Of a stretch of DNA of 44,890 nucleotides, positions 15,195 to 22,817 are shown piece after piece. A program made the translations under genes and the position numbers. A model generated the notes under the pieces. It was not told the origin of the DNA, searched no databases, and saw only the letters and a program-made list of their open reading frames with translations. The stretch is from Clostridiaceae bacterium (lineage in GTDB: Bacteria > Bacillota > Clostridia > Lachnospirales > Lachnospiraceae): the NCBI GenBank assembly GCA_910575585.1, contig CAJTGF010000044.1, positions 1-44,890 of the forward strand, written 5' to 3'. Position 1 is the stretch's first letter, and the number at the start of each line of letters is the position of its first letter.

Positions 15195-16859
15195 ATGATG
15201 AACACTTTTGAATATGCAGGGATGGACACACTTCTTGCCGGGAGCTTCCGGGCGGCTATCTATTGCAGGCTGTCCAAGGACGACGACCTTGACGGGACGA
15301 GTGCCAGCATCGAGAACCAGCGGGATATGCTGGAAAAGTTCTGCCAGAAGCAGGGATGGGAGGTTACGGCAGTCTATCAGGACGATGGCTTTACCGGCTT
15401 GAACATGGAACGCCCCGACCTGAAACGGATGTTGAAAGCCATTGAGCGGAAACAGGTAAACCTTGTCATTACAAAGGATTTATCGAGGTTAGGACGGAAC
15501 TACTTGCAGACCGGGCAGCTTATCGAGGATTTCTTCCCAAGGAACGGCGTGCGCTATATCGCCATGAATGACGGCATCGACACCATGCGGGACAACAACG
15601 ACATTGCGCCCTTTAAAAATATCCTGAACGAGATGTACAGCAAGGATATTTCCAAGAAAGTCCATTCTTCCTATGTGCTAAAGGCGCAGAAAGGGCAGTT
15701 CACCGGCTGTATCGCCCCATTTGGCTACAAGAAAGACCCGGAGGACAAGAATCACCTTCTCATTGACGGGGAAACCGCCCCCGCTGTCCGGCAGATTTTT
15801 GGGTGGGCATTGGAAGGGAGAGGCCCCAACTACATCCGGCGCAGGCTGGAGCAGCAAAAAATCCCCTGCCCCACATGGTGGAACCGGAAGCGGGGACACC
15901 GGAACATCCGCACCAAATGGGAAAAGAAAGACCCGGAAAACGGGCGGTACGTCTGGGACTTCTCCGTGATTAAGGAAATCCTGATGAACCCCGTCTACAC
16001 CGGCGCAATCGCTTCCCAAAAGACCGAGTACCGCTTTAAAATCGGCACTATCCGGGATAAGAAGCCGGAGGACTGGATTGTGGTGGAGGGGACGCATGAG
16101 CCGCTGGTGGACAAAAAGGACTTTGCGATTGTGCAGGAAAAACTGAAATCCCGCCAGCGACCGGGCAAATCCGGGGAAATCAACCTCTTTGCAGGGCTGA
16201 TAAAATGCGGGGAGTGCGGAAAGGCTCTCACCATCCGCACCACGCATGAGAAGTTCCCGAAGCGTATTTTCTCCTGCAAGACCTATAATGCCTATGGGAA
16301 GCAGCACTGCACACAGCACCGGGTTGAATTTGACACGCTCTATTCTCTTGTGCTGAACAAAATCCGGGAGTGCGCCGCCGCTGCCCTGACAGACAGTGAA
16401 GCAGTAGCCGGACGGCTGACCGATACCTGCCATGCCAGGCAGAAAGACCAGCGGGAAGCGATGGAGCGCACCCTTGCCAAAGACGAAGAACGGATTGAAA
16501 TGCTGGAAAAAATGGTGCTTCGGCTCTATGAGGACATGGTAGCCGGACGAATCACAGAAGCAAACTTCAATCTCCTGCTGGAAAAGACACAGAAGGAACA
16601 GGCGGAATTAAAAGCCAAGGTTGAGGAAGGCCGGAAACGCCTTGCCGATGAAATCCGGCTTGCCGTGGACGCAAGGCAGTGGGTGGAATCCATACAGGAA
16701 TACCGGGACATCACCGTGCTGGACGCTTCCATCCTGAACCGCCTGATGAAAGAAATCGTTGTCCATGAAACCATAGACAGCGACAAGACAAGACACATTT
16801 CCATCGAAATTCATTTTAATCTCAAACCCATACCGGAAGTGGAGCAGGTCACAGGCTGA
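15195..16859 (+). CDS. TnpX/TndX-like large serine recombinase (IME integrase)
   Basis: A 554-residue large serine recombinase that inserts and excises the IME. The catalytic domain has AIYCRLSKDD with the nucleophile Ser27, ENQRDMLEKFC, and KDLSRLGRNYLQTG. The recombinase domain follows (GYKKDPEDKNHLL, YIRRRLEQQKIP). A zinc ribbon CGECGKAL...CKTYNAYGKQHC comes next, and a C-terminal coiled coil at about residues 415-490. It is complete and is the last gene before the element's right end in maff2. Confidence 0.93.
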   Translation: MMNTFEYAGMDTLLAGSFRAAIYCRLSKDDDLDGTSASIENQRDMLEKFCQKQGWEVTAVYQDDGFTGLNMERPDLKRMLKAIERKQVNLVITKDLSRLGRNYLQTGQLIEDFFPRNGVRYIAMNDGIDTMRDNNDIAPFKNILNEMYSKDISKKVHSSYVLKAQKGQFTGCIAPFGYKKDPEDKNHLLIDGETAPAVRQIFGWALEGRGPNYIRRRLEQQKIPCPTWWNRKRGHRNIRTKWEKKDPENGRYVWDFSVIKEILMNPVYTGAIASQKTEYRFKIGTIRDKKPEDWIVVEGTHEPLVDKKDFAIVQEKLKSRQRPGKSGEINLFAGLIKCGECGKALTIRTTHEKFPKRIFSCKTYNAYGKQHCTQHRVEFDTLYSLVLNKIRECAAAALTDSEAVAGRLTDTCHARQKDQREAMERTLAKDEERIEMLEKMVLRLYEDMVAGRITEANFNLLLEKTQKEQAELKAKVEEGRKRLADEIRLAVDARQWVESIQEYRDITVLDASILNRLMKEIVVHETIDSDKTRHISIEIHFNLKPIPEVEQVTG

Positions 16860-16962
16860 CCGCTCCCCGCTCCGGGGAGGTTCTTTAAAAACTCCATATA
16901 TATTTCTTGACGTGCCGCCGCCCGCCAGAAAGCTGTATTGTTCCTACTAATTGGGGATAACA

Positions 16963-17034
16963 CAGTTAATGGCTGGCGGCGGTATCATCCTTTTGGGCAC
17001 CACGCTGATCCCCCTGCTGTCCGGCTTGTTCTAA
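16963..17034 (+). pseudogene. 3' remnant of maff2, split by the IME
   Basis: The frame encodes QLMAGGGIILLGTTLIPLLS followed by GLF and a stop, the conserved C-terminus of the small two-segment membrane protein maff2 that normally lies between VirD4 and VirB6/TrbL in Tn1549-type ICEs. The usual upstream part (signal-like first helix) is absent; the sequence before about 16960 is IME end. The matching 5' half is not found after virD4. If translated from ATG 16969 it would make only 21 residues. Confidence 0.8.
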
Positions 17035-17043
17035 GGAGGGCTT

Positions 17044-17910
17044 ATGGATTTTCTCACCGACTGGCTTGAGAACTGGATACGGGAGCTCTTGATCGGCGGC
17101 ATCATGGGGAACCTGGAGGGGCTCTTTGATACCGTCAACGCCAAAGTCGGAGAGATTGCGGTACAGGTAGGGACGACCCCGGCGGCATGGAACGCCGGGG
17201 TTTTCTCCCTCATCCGCCAGCTTTCCGAAACGGTGATCTTACCCATCGCCGGGCTGGTGCTGACCTTTGTTGCCACCTATGAGCTTATCCAGATGCTTCT
17301 TGAAAAAAACAATATGCACGAGTTTGATGTGGCGAATATCTACAAATGGGTATTCAAAACCGCCTGCGCCATCCTCATTCTCTCCAACACCTTTAACATT
17401 GTAATGGCCGTGTTCGATGTGTCACAGAGCGCCATCTCCAGTGCGGCGGGGCTGATCCAGGGCTCCACGGACATTACCCCGGATATGCTGGCCGAGCTGG
17501 AAACCACGCTGGAGGCGATGGATTTAGGGCCGCTCCTTGGCCTGTGGCTCCAGTCCTCCATTATCGGCGTGACCATGCAGATCATGGGGATCATTATTTT
17601 TGTTTTGGTGTATGGCAGGATGCTGGAAATTTATTTGCTGACCAGTTTAGCCCCGCTCCCCGTTGCCACCCTTGCAAACCGTGAGCTTGGCGGCGCAGGG
17701 CAGAACTATCTAAAATCCCTGTTCGCCGTGGGCTTTCAAGGGATGCTCATTCTGGTATGCGTGGCCATCTATGCGGTGCTGATCCAGGGCATCGCCACAA
17801 GCGGCGACCCTATCGGGGCGATATGGGGAACCATCGGCTACACGGTGCTTTTGTGCTTTATGCTGTTTAAGACTGGCGGCATCGCCCAGCGCATCTTCGG
17901 GGCGCATTAA
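17044..17910 (+). CDS. VirB6/TrbL-like conjugation membrane protein (CD1112 type)
   Basis: A 288-residue polytopic membrane protein of the mating channel. After an amphipathic N-terminus (LTDWLENWIRELLIGGIMGN) there are about six hydrophobic segments: LPIAGLVLTFVATYELI, ACAILILSNTFNIVM, IGVTMQIMGIIIFVLVYG, MLILVCVAIYAVLI and GTIGYTVLLCFMLF among them. ATG 17044 follows TAAGGAGG. It lies 9 bases after the maff2 stop, as in related ICEs. Confidence 0.9.
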   Translation: MDFLTDWLENWIRELLIGGIMGNLEGLFDTVNAKVGEIAVQVGTTPAAWNAGVFSLIRQLSETVILPIAGLVLTFVATYELIQMLLEKNNMHEFDVANIYKWVFKTACAILILSNTFNIVMAVFDVSQSAISSAAGLIQGSTDITPDMLAELETTLEAMDLGPLLGLWLQSSIIGVTMQIMGIIIFVLVYGRMLEIYLLTSLAPLPVATLANRELGGAGQNYLKSLFAVGFQGMLILVCVAIYAVLIQGIATSGDPIGAIWGTIGYTVLLCFMLFKTGGIAQRIFGAH

Positions 17911-17914
17911 ACAG

Positions 17915-17939
17915 GACTTCGGGACACTTTGTCCCAAGG
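17915..17939. repeat. Dispersed ICE palindrome, site 4
   Basis: GACTTCGGGACA, CTT, TGTCCCAAGG, between the VirB6-like gene and the SpoVG-like gene. Confidence 0.75.
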
Positions 17940-17957
17940 CCGGAAAGGAGGCGGGAT

Positions 17958-18740
17958 ATGCCAAGACGGGCCCCCACCCGTTACAAACCAGGCCCGGACG
18001 GGGAAATGCGCCGGACATGGAACGGCAAGCTCCCGGAGGAATTTACCCAGCGGGACACGCTGGCGTTTATGGCTGATACGGACTTGCTTTTGAATGGCAG
18101 GGTATCAGCGGAAACCCTGTCCGCGATCCATGCGGCAGGCTATGAGTATGAGGGCGGGGCTGTCATACCCACGCCCGGAAAGGAGGAAACAGGACTGAGT
18201 AAGGATGTAATACTGACCCCGGAACAGATCGCCGCAGAGGAAAGACGCTGGCTTTTTGAGGTTCCGATTGCGGAGCTGGCCGAGGTCAAAGGCGTAACCA
18301 TAGACGAGGCCGTGAAAATGAGGACGGACGCCATGCTGAAGGAGGCTGTTCCCATTGAAGTATCGGTGCGGCCCATTGAGCCGCAGGGGAAACTGATCGG
18401 CTTTGCCAGCGTAACCATCGGCGGTGTTGTGATTGACGATTTTAAAGTGGTGGACGGGAAAAACGGGATTTTTTTAGGGGCTCCCTCAAAGCCCGATCCC
18501 ACCAGCAGGACGGGCTACCGCTCCACGGTGCGGGTTCCAGACCAGGCCACCCGAGATCGGATCAATGAGATTGCCGCCCAAGCGTACCATGTGGCCGTGG
18601 AAAAATTGATTGCAAGAGCCGAGGCGGTGCGGCCTGCCCCCATAAGGGAGCAGATGGCCCAGGCCGCAAAGGAGGCGGGAAAGGAAAACACCGCCCGGCC
18701 TGCCCCGGCAAAGAAAAAGGAGGCCCGGGATGACCGCTGA
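17958..18740 (+). CDS. SpoVG-domain ICE protein
   Basis: A 260-residue protein. The middle to C-terminal part (about 135-215) matches SpoVG: VSVRPIEPQGKLIGFASV, VTIGGVVIDDFKVV, and GIFLGAPSKPD. SpoVG proteins bind nucleic acids and regulate gene expression. The N-terminal 80 residues (PTRYKPGPDGEMRRTWNGKL...) are an ICE-specific extension, and the C-terminus is an Ala/Lys-rich disordered tail. ATG 17958 follows GGAAAGGAGGCGGGAT. It overlaps the methylase gene by 11 bases. Confidence 0.85.
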   Translation: MPRRAPTRYKPGPDGEMRRTWNGKLPEEFTQRDTLAFMADTDLLLNGRVSAETLSAIHAAGYEYEGGAVIPTPGKEETGLSKDVILTPEQIAAEERRWLFEVPIAELAEVKGVTIDEAVKMRTDAMLKEAVPIEVSVRPIEPQGKLIGFASVTIGGVVIDDFKVVDGKNGIFLGAPSKPDPTSRTGYRSTVRVPDQATRDRINEIAAQAYHVAVEKLIARAEAVRPAPIREQMAQAAKEAGKENTARPAPAKKKEARDDR

Positions 18741-19524
18741 GAGAACTTTGGGACAAAGTGTCCCGAAGTCTGCGGAGCTCTCCGAGGGCCTGTTCCTTAT
18801 GAACGGCATCGAGGGCCTGCGCTCCCTGCCGGAACACTCGGTTGATATGCTCTTAACCGATCCGCCCTACGGCACCACCCGGAACTTTTGGGATGTGCCC
18901 CTGCCGCTCCCGGAGCTGTGGGAGGCGGTCAAGTGGGCCGTCAAGCCTAATGGGGCTGTGCTGTTCTTCGCACAGTGCCCCTATGATAAAGTGCTGGGGG
19001 CATCCAACCTTGCCATGCTCCGCTATGAGTGGGTATGGTACAAAAGCCGTTGTACCGGCTTTCTCAACGCAAGGCGGGCCCCCTTAAAGCGGACGGAGAA
19101 TATTTTGGTATTTTACCAAAAGCTCCCCTATTACAATCCGCAGTTTGAACAGGGCAAGCCCTATAAGAAAATCTCCCGGGAGGGGAGCAACAGCCCCAAC
19201 TATGGAAAATTCCTGCGTTCCAGCAGCGGGTCGGAGGACGGCCTGCGCTTTCCCGGAAACCTGCTTGCCTTTTCCTCGGTACAGCGCACCGTCCATCCCA
19301 CGCAGAAACCCGTGGAGCTGTGCGAGTATTTCATCAAGACCTACACCCGGCCCGGGGAGGTGGTGGCGGACATCTGCGCCGGGAGCGGCACTACCGCTGT
19401 TGCCGCCCTCAACACGGGCCGCCGTTTTGTATGCTTTGAAACAGCCCCGGCCTTTTATGCCGCCGCCAGCGAGCGCATCCATACCGCCCGGGTGTCGGTG
19501 GAGTCCGGGGAGAAAGGAGTGTAA
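18730..19524 (+). CDS. N6-adenine/N4-cytosine DNA methyltransferase
   Basis: A 264-residue site-specific DNA methyltransferase. Catalytic motif IV DPPYGTT is at about residue 44, and the SAM-binding motif ICAGSGTTAVAA at about 215. DPPY before the SAM motif is the beta-class order. No restriction enzyme is nearby, so it is an orphan methylase, perhaps protecting the ICE from host restriction together with ArdA. ATG 18730 follows AAAAAGGAGG. The N-terminal tail carries a copy of the ICE palindrome. Its stop overlaps the leader of the second methylase. Confidence 0.9.
   Translation: MTAERTLGQSVPKSAELSEGLFLMNGIEGLRSLPEHSVDMLLTDPPYGTTRNFWDVPLPLPELWEAVKWAVKPNGAVLFFAQCPYDKVLGASNLAMLRYEWVWYKSRCTGFLNARRAPLKRTENILVFYQKLPYYNPQFEQGKPYKKISREGSNSPNYGKFLRSSSGSEDGLRFPGNLLAFSSVQRTVHPTQKPVELCEYFIKTYTRPGEVVADICAGSGTTAVAALNTGRRFVCFETAPAFYAAASERIHTARVSVESGEKGV
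18744..18770. repeat. Dispersed ICE palindrome, site 5
   Basis: ACTTTGGGACA, AAG, TGTCCCGAAGT, at codons 5-13 of the methylase gene; it is read as TLGQSVPKS, upstream of the catalytic fold. Confidence 0.8.
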
Positions 19525-19526
19525 CT

Positions 19527-20120
19527 ATCGGAGACTATTCTATCATTTATGCCGATCCCCCCTGGCAGTACCAGCGGAGTAAAGTCCAGGGGGCGGCACA
19601 GAACCATTACCCCACAATGGGGATCGATGAGCTTTGTGCGCTCCCGGTGGCGGATCTGGCCGCCAGGGACAGCGCACTTTTTTTGTGGGCCACTTTCCCC
19701 CAGCTCCCGGAGGCCCTGCGGCTTATTAAGGCGTGGGGCTTCCAGTATAAGTCCGTGGCCTTTGTCTGGCTGAAAAAGAATAAAAAGGCGGACAGTTGGT
19801 TTTACGGGCTGGGCTTTTGGACGAGGGGAAACGCCGAGGTCTGCCTGCTGGCCACAAGGGGCCATCCCAGACGGCAGGCGGCAAATATCCATCAGTTTAT
19901 CATTTCCCCCATTGAGGCCCACAGCAAAAAGCCGGACGAGGCCCGGGAAAAGATTGTGGCCCTTATGGGCGACCTGCCCCGGGTGGAGCTTTTTGCCAGA
20001 CAGTCCCCGCCCGGCTGGGAGGTGTGGGGAAATGAAGTGGCAAGCACCGTCCCGGACTTTGGGACAAAGTGTCCCGAAGATACCGGGGCCGGAAAGGAGG
20101 TCAAGCAGTGCCTTATGTAA
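19527..20120 (+). CDS. MT-A70-family DNA adenine methyltransferase
   Basis: The frame reads IGDYSIIYADPPWQYQ, with the DPPW catalytic motif of MT-A70 enzymes at about residue 10, then ALFLWATFPQLPEALRLI, WLKKNKKADSWFYGLGFWTR and EVCLLATRG. To include DPPW the start must be at or before 19554. No ATG, GTG or TTG is available in frame, and GAAAGGAG (19512-19518) sits 8 bases before ATC 19527, so I place the start there. The first ATG, 19617, would remove the catalytic motif. The C-terminal tail contains palindrome site 6. Confidence 0.82.
   Translation: MGDYSIIYADPPWQYQRSKVQGAAQNHYPTMGIDELCALPVADLAARDSALFLWATFPQLPEALRLIKAWGFQYKSVAFVWLKKNKKADSWFYGLGFWTRGNAEVCLLATRGHPRRQAANIHQFIISPIEAHSKKPDEAREKIVALMGDLPRVELFARQSPPGWEVWGNEVASTVPDFGTKCPEDTGAGKEVKQCLM
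20055..20079. repeat. Dispersed ICE palindrome, site 6
   Basis: GACTTTGGGACA, AAG, TGTCCCGAAG, in the C-terminal tail of the MT-A70 gene; read as DFGTKCPE. Confidence 0.8.
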
Positions 20121-20611
20121 ATGTCCCCAACGATTTATCCAAAATCAAAACCAAAATGGCCTTTAACCTTACCAAACGCCAGCTTGTCTGCTTCGGCTGT
20201 GCGGCGGCAGTGGGCATCCCGTCCTACCTGTTCGCCCGCAGTTCCATCGGCAACACCGGGGCCATGTTCGCCATGCTGGTGATCATGCTCCCCGCCTTTC
20301 TGCTGGCCATGTATGAGAAAGACGGGCTTCCGGCGGAAAAAGTGGTAAAAAACATCATCCGGGCCCGGTTTACCCGTCCCGGGATAAGGCCCTATCAGAC
20401 ACAAAACATTTACGCCCCGTTTACCGGGCGGGGCCCTGTGAGAAAGGAGGATGCGATTGCAGACCACAAAACAAAGACAGCGGCGCAGGGCCGCCAAGGG
20501 CAGAAAGCGGGCGGCCCTGTCCGCCCAGCAGTCAATCCCTTATACGGTGATGCACCCGGACGGGGTGTGCAGGCTCCCCGGCGGGCTTTACACAAAAACC
20601 GTGGAATATGA
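20108..20611 (+). CDS. PrgI-family conjugation membrane protein
   Basis: A 167-residue inner-membrane component of the Gram-positive mating channel that precedes VirB4 (the position of VirB3). It has the family start VPYVNVPNDLSKIKTKMA, two adjacent membrane helices (LVCFGCAAAVGIPSYLF and MFAMLVIMLPAFLLAMY), then EKDGLPAEKVVKNIIR. GTG 20108 follows AAAGGAGGTCAAGCA. The last about 50 residues overlap the virB4 start in another frame and are not conserved-looking. Confidence 0.88.
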   Translation: MPYVNVPNDLSKIKTKMAFNLTKRQLVCFGCAAAVGIPSYLFARSSIGNTGAMFAMLVIMLPAFLLAMYEKDGLPAEKVVKNIIRARFTRPGIRPYQTQNIYAPFTGRGPVRKEDAIADHKTKTAAQGRQGQKAGGPVRPAVNPLYGDAPGRGVQAPRRALHKNRGI

Positions 20612-22817
20612 GGACATCAATTATTCCGTGGCAAGCACCGAGGATCAGACGGCGATTTTTGGCGGCTGGAGCTCATTCCTCAATTACTTTGACAGCTCCC
20701 TGCCGTTCCAGCTTTCTTTCATTAACCGCCGTTCCCATTCCCGGAGCCGCTACCGGGTGAACATCCCCCAGGGGGATGACGATTTCAACAGCATCCGGGA
20801 GGAATATACCGGGATGCTGAAAAACCAGATCGCCAAAAGCAACAACGGCATTGAACGCTCCAAATATATCACTTTTGGCATCCCCGCCGAGGGGATTGCC
20901 GAGGCCCGGCCCCGGCTGGAGCGGGTGGAGGCTGATGTGATGGGGAATTTTAAGCGGCTGGGCGTTCCCTCCGAGCCGATGGACGGACGGGCAAGGCTGG
21001 CCTTACTCCACAGCCAGATGCACCCGGGCAACCGGGAGCCGTTCCGCTTTTCGTGGAAAGATATTCCGCAGACCGGGCTGGGGACAAAGGACTTTATCGC
21101 CCCGGACAGCTTCGACTTCCGCCAGTCCCGCTCATTCCGGGTGGGCCGGTATTGGGGAGCCGTGTCCTACTTGCAGATTTTAGCGTCCGAGCTCTCGGAC
21201 AAACTGCTGGCGGAAATTTTGGAGCTGGATGCGGAAATGACCGTGACCCTCCATATCCAGACCGTGGATCAGCTAAAGGCCATCAAAACCATTAAGGGGA
21301 AACTTTCCGATATTGGGAAAATGAAAGTGGAGGAACAACGGAAAGCCGTCCGCTCCGGGTATGATCCCGACATCCTCCCGCCCGACCTCATTACCTTTTC
21401 CAAGGATGCGGCGGAGCTCCTTGCCGATCTCCAGTCCCGCAACGAGCGGATGTTTCTTCTCACTTTCACCGTGGTAAACCTTGCCCCTACCCGCCAGCGG
21501 CTGGAAAACGATGTGTTTACCGTGGGCGGCATCGCACAGAAATACAACTGCGCCTTAAAGCGGCTGGACTGGCAACAGGAGCAGGGCTTTATGTCCTCCC
21601 TTGCTCTGGGCTGTAATGAGGTGGAAATTAAACGGGGCATGACTACCAGCTCCACGGCGATTTTTATTCCCTTTATGACAAGGGAGCTTCGGATGGACGG
21701 GCAGGCCCTCTACTACGGCATGAACGCCCTTTCCCACAATGTCATTATGGCCGACCGGAAAAAATTAAAATCGGCCAACGGGATGTACCTTGGTTCAACT
21801 GGCAGTGGCAAAAGTTTTGCCGCTAAAAGAGAGCTCTTAAATGTATTCCTTGTTACCCATGACCGCATTATCATTGTTGACCCGATGGGCGAATATGCCC
21901 CGCTGGTGCGGCGGCTGGGCGGACAGGTGATCGAGATTGCCCCGGACAGCCCCCACCACTTAAACCCGATGGATGTGGAGCTTAACATGACCGCCGGGGA
22001 GAGCCCGCTTTCCATGAAAGCGGATTTTCTTTTGTCCCTGTGCGAGCTGGTGGTGGGAGGCCGTGACGGGCTCCAGCCCATTGAGAAAACCGTCATTGAC
22101 CGCTGTGTGCGGCTGGTGTACCGGGAGCAGGCGCTGGGGATCGAAAATACCAAAACCCCGCTGTTACAGGATTTATACGAGGAACTTCTCAGACAGCCGG
22201 AGCCCGAGGCCCGGCGGGTAGCGACGGCCCTTGAGCTCTACTGTACAGGCTCCCTCAATCTTTTTAACCATCCCACCAATATAAAAACTGATAACCGGGT
22301 GGTGTGCATTGTCTTAAAAAACATGGGGGAAAACCTCAGAAAAATTGCCATGCACATCACAAACGAGTTTGTCTCCCAGGCGGTGGACACTAATTTCCGG
22401 GAAGGCGTGGCGACCTGGTGCTACTTCGACGAGTTCCATGTCCTGCTCCGTGACCCGCTGACCGCCAGCTACTTTGTGGCCGTCTGGAAAATGCTGAGAA
22501 AGAAAGGCTGTGTTCCCAGCGCACTTACCCAGAATGTGAAAGACCTTTTGGCCAGCCGGGAAATTGAGAACATTTTAGACAACACCGACTTTATGATCCT
22601 GCTGTCACAGGCCCAGAGCGACCGGGCGATACTGGCAAAACAGCTTGGCATTTCCGAGCACCAGCTTTCCTATATCACTCACTCTAATTCCGGCGAGGGC
22701 TTGCTGTTCTATGGGAATGTGACCATCCCCTTTGTTGACCGTTTCCCCAAAGGTGAGATTTACAACCTGCTCACCACCCGCCCGGAGGATATGAACAATG
22801 AAACGAAAACCGAATAA
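20457..22817 (+). CDS. virB4: VirB4-family conjugation ATPase
   Basis: An energising ATPase of the type IV secretion channel, about 786 residues. After a basic N-terminus comes the conserved GGLYTKTVEYEDINYSVAST block. Walker A GSTGSGKS is at about residue 446, and Walker B WCYFDEFH at about 654-661, followed by ALTQNVKDLLASREIENIL and GISEHQLSYITHSNSGEGL. TTG 20457 is preferred because AAAGGAGG (20443-20450) touches ATG 20451, leaving no spacer for it. It overlaps the next gene by 20 bases. Confidence 0.95.
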   Translation: MQTTKQRQRRRAAKGRKRAALSAQQSIPYTVMHPDGVCRLPGGLYTKTVEYEDINYSVASTEDQTAIFGGWSSFLNYFDSSLPFQLSFINRRSHSRSRYRVNIPQGDDDFNSIREEYTGMLKNQIAKSNNGIERSKYITFGIPAEGIAEARPRLERVEADVMGNFKRLGVPSEPMDGRARLALLHSQMHPGNREPFRFSWKDIPQTGLGTKDFIAPDSFDFRQSRSFRVGRYWGAVSYLQILASELSDKLLAEILELDAEMTVTLHIQTVDQLKAIKTIKGKLSDIGKMKVEEQRKAVRSGYDPDILPPDLITFSKDAAELLADLQSRNERMFLLTFTVVNLAPTRQRLENDVFTVGGIAQKYNCALKRLDWQQEQGFMSSLALGCNEVEIKRGMTTSSTAIFIPFMTRELRMDGQALYYGMNALSHNVIMADRKKLKSANGMYLGSTGSGKSFAAKRELLNVFLVTHDRIIIVDPMGEYAPLVRRLGGQVIEIAPDSPHHLNPMDVELNMTAGESPLSMKADFLLSLCELVVGGRDGLQPIEKTVIDRCVRLVYREQALGIENTKTPLLQDLYEELLRQPEPEARRVATALELYCTGSLNLFNHPTNIKTDNRVVCIVLKNMGENLRKIAMHITNEFVSQAVDTNFREGVATWCYFDEFHVLLRDPLTASYFVAVWKMLRKKGCVPSALTQNVKDLLASREIENILDNTDFMILLSQAQSDRAILAKQLGISEHQLSYITHSNSGEGLLFYGNVTIPFVDRFPKGEIYNLLTTRPEDMNNETKTE

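Larger units (their letters stand above)
4874..16962. mobile_element. Nested IME with MobQ relaxase and TnpX-like serine recombinase
   Basis: Backbone in order: XRE repressor (minus strand), RepA_N-like, DUF3847, TTRAP-like, iteron-like region, MobQ relaxase, CHC2 primase, VapE-like ATPase, TnpW, large serine recombinase. This resembles the Tn4451/Tn6218-type mobilizable elements of Clostridia. The right end is fixed within about 10 bp of 16962, because the recombinase is followed by the 3' part of maff2. The left end is uncertain: the 5' part of maff2 is not found after virD4, so genes at 4.9-6.2 kb may be IME, ICE accessory DNA or the product of a deletion. No copy of the ICE palindrome occurs inside. 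Confidence 0.75.

Noticed and set aside
15678-16433. 251-residue minus-strand frame inside the IME recombinase
   Set aside because: Antisense to the recombinase domain and zinc ribbon, with no supporting signals.
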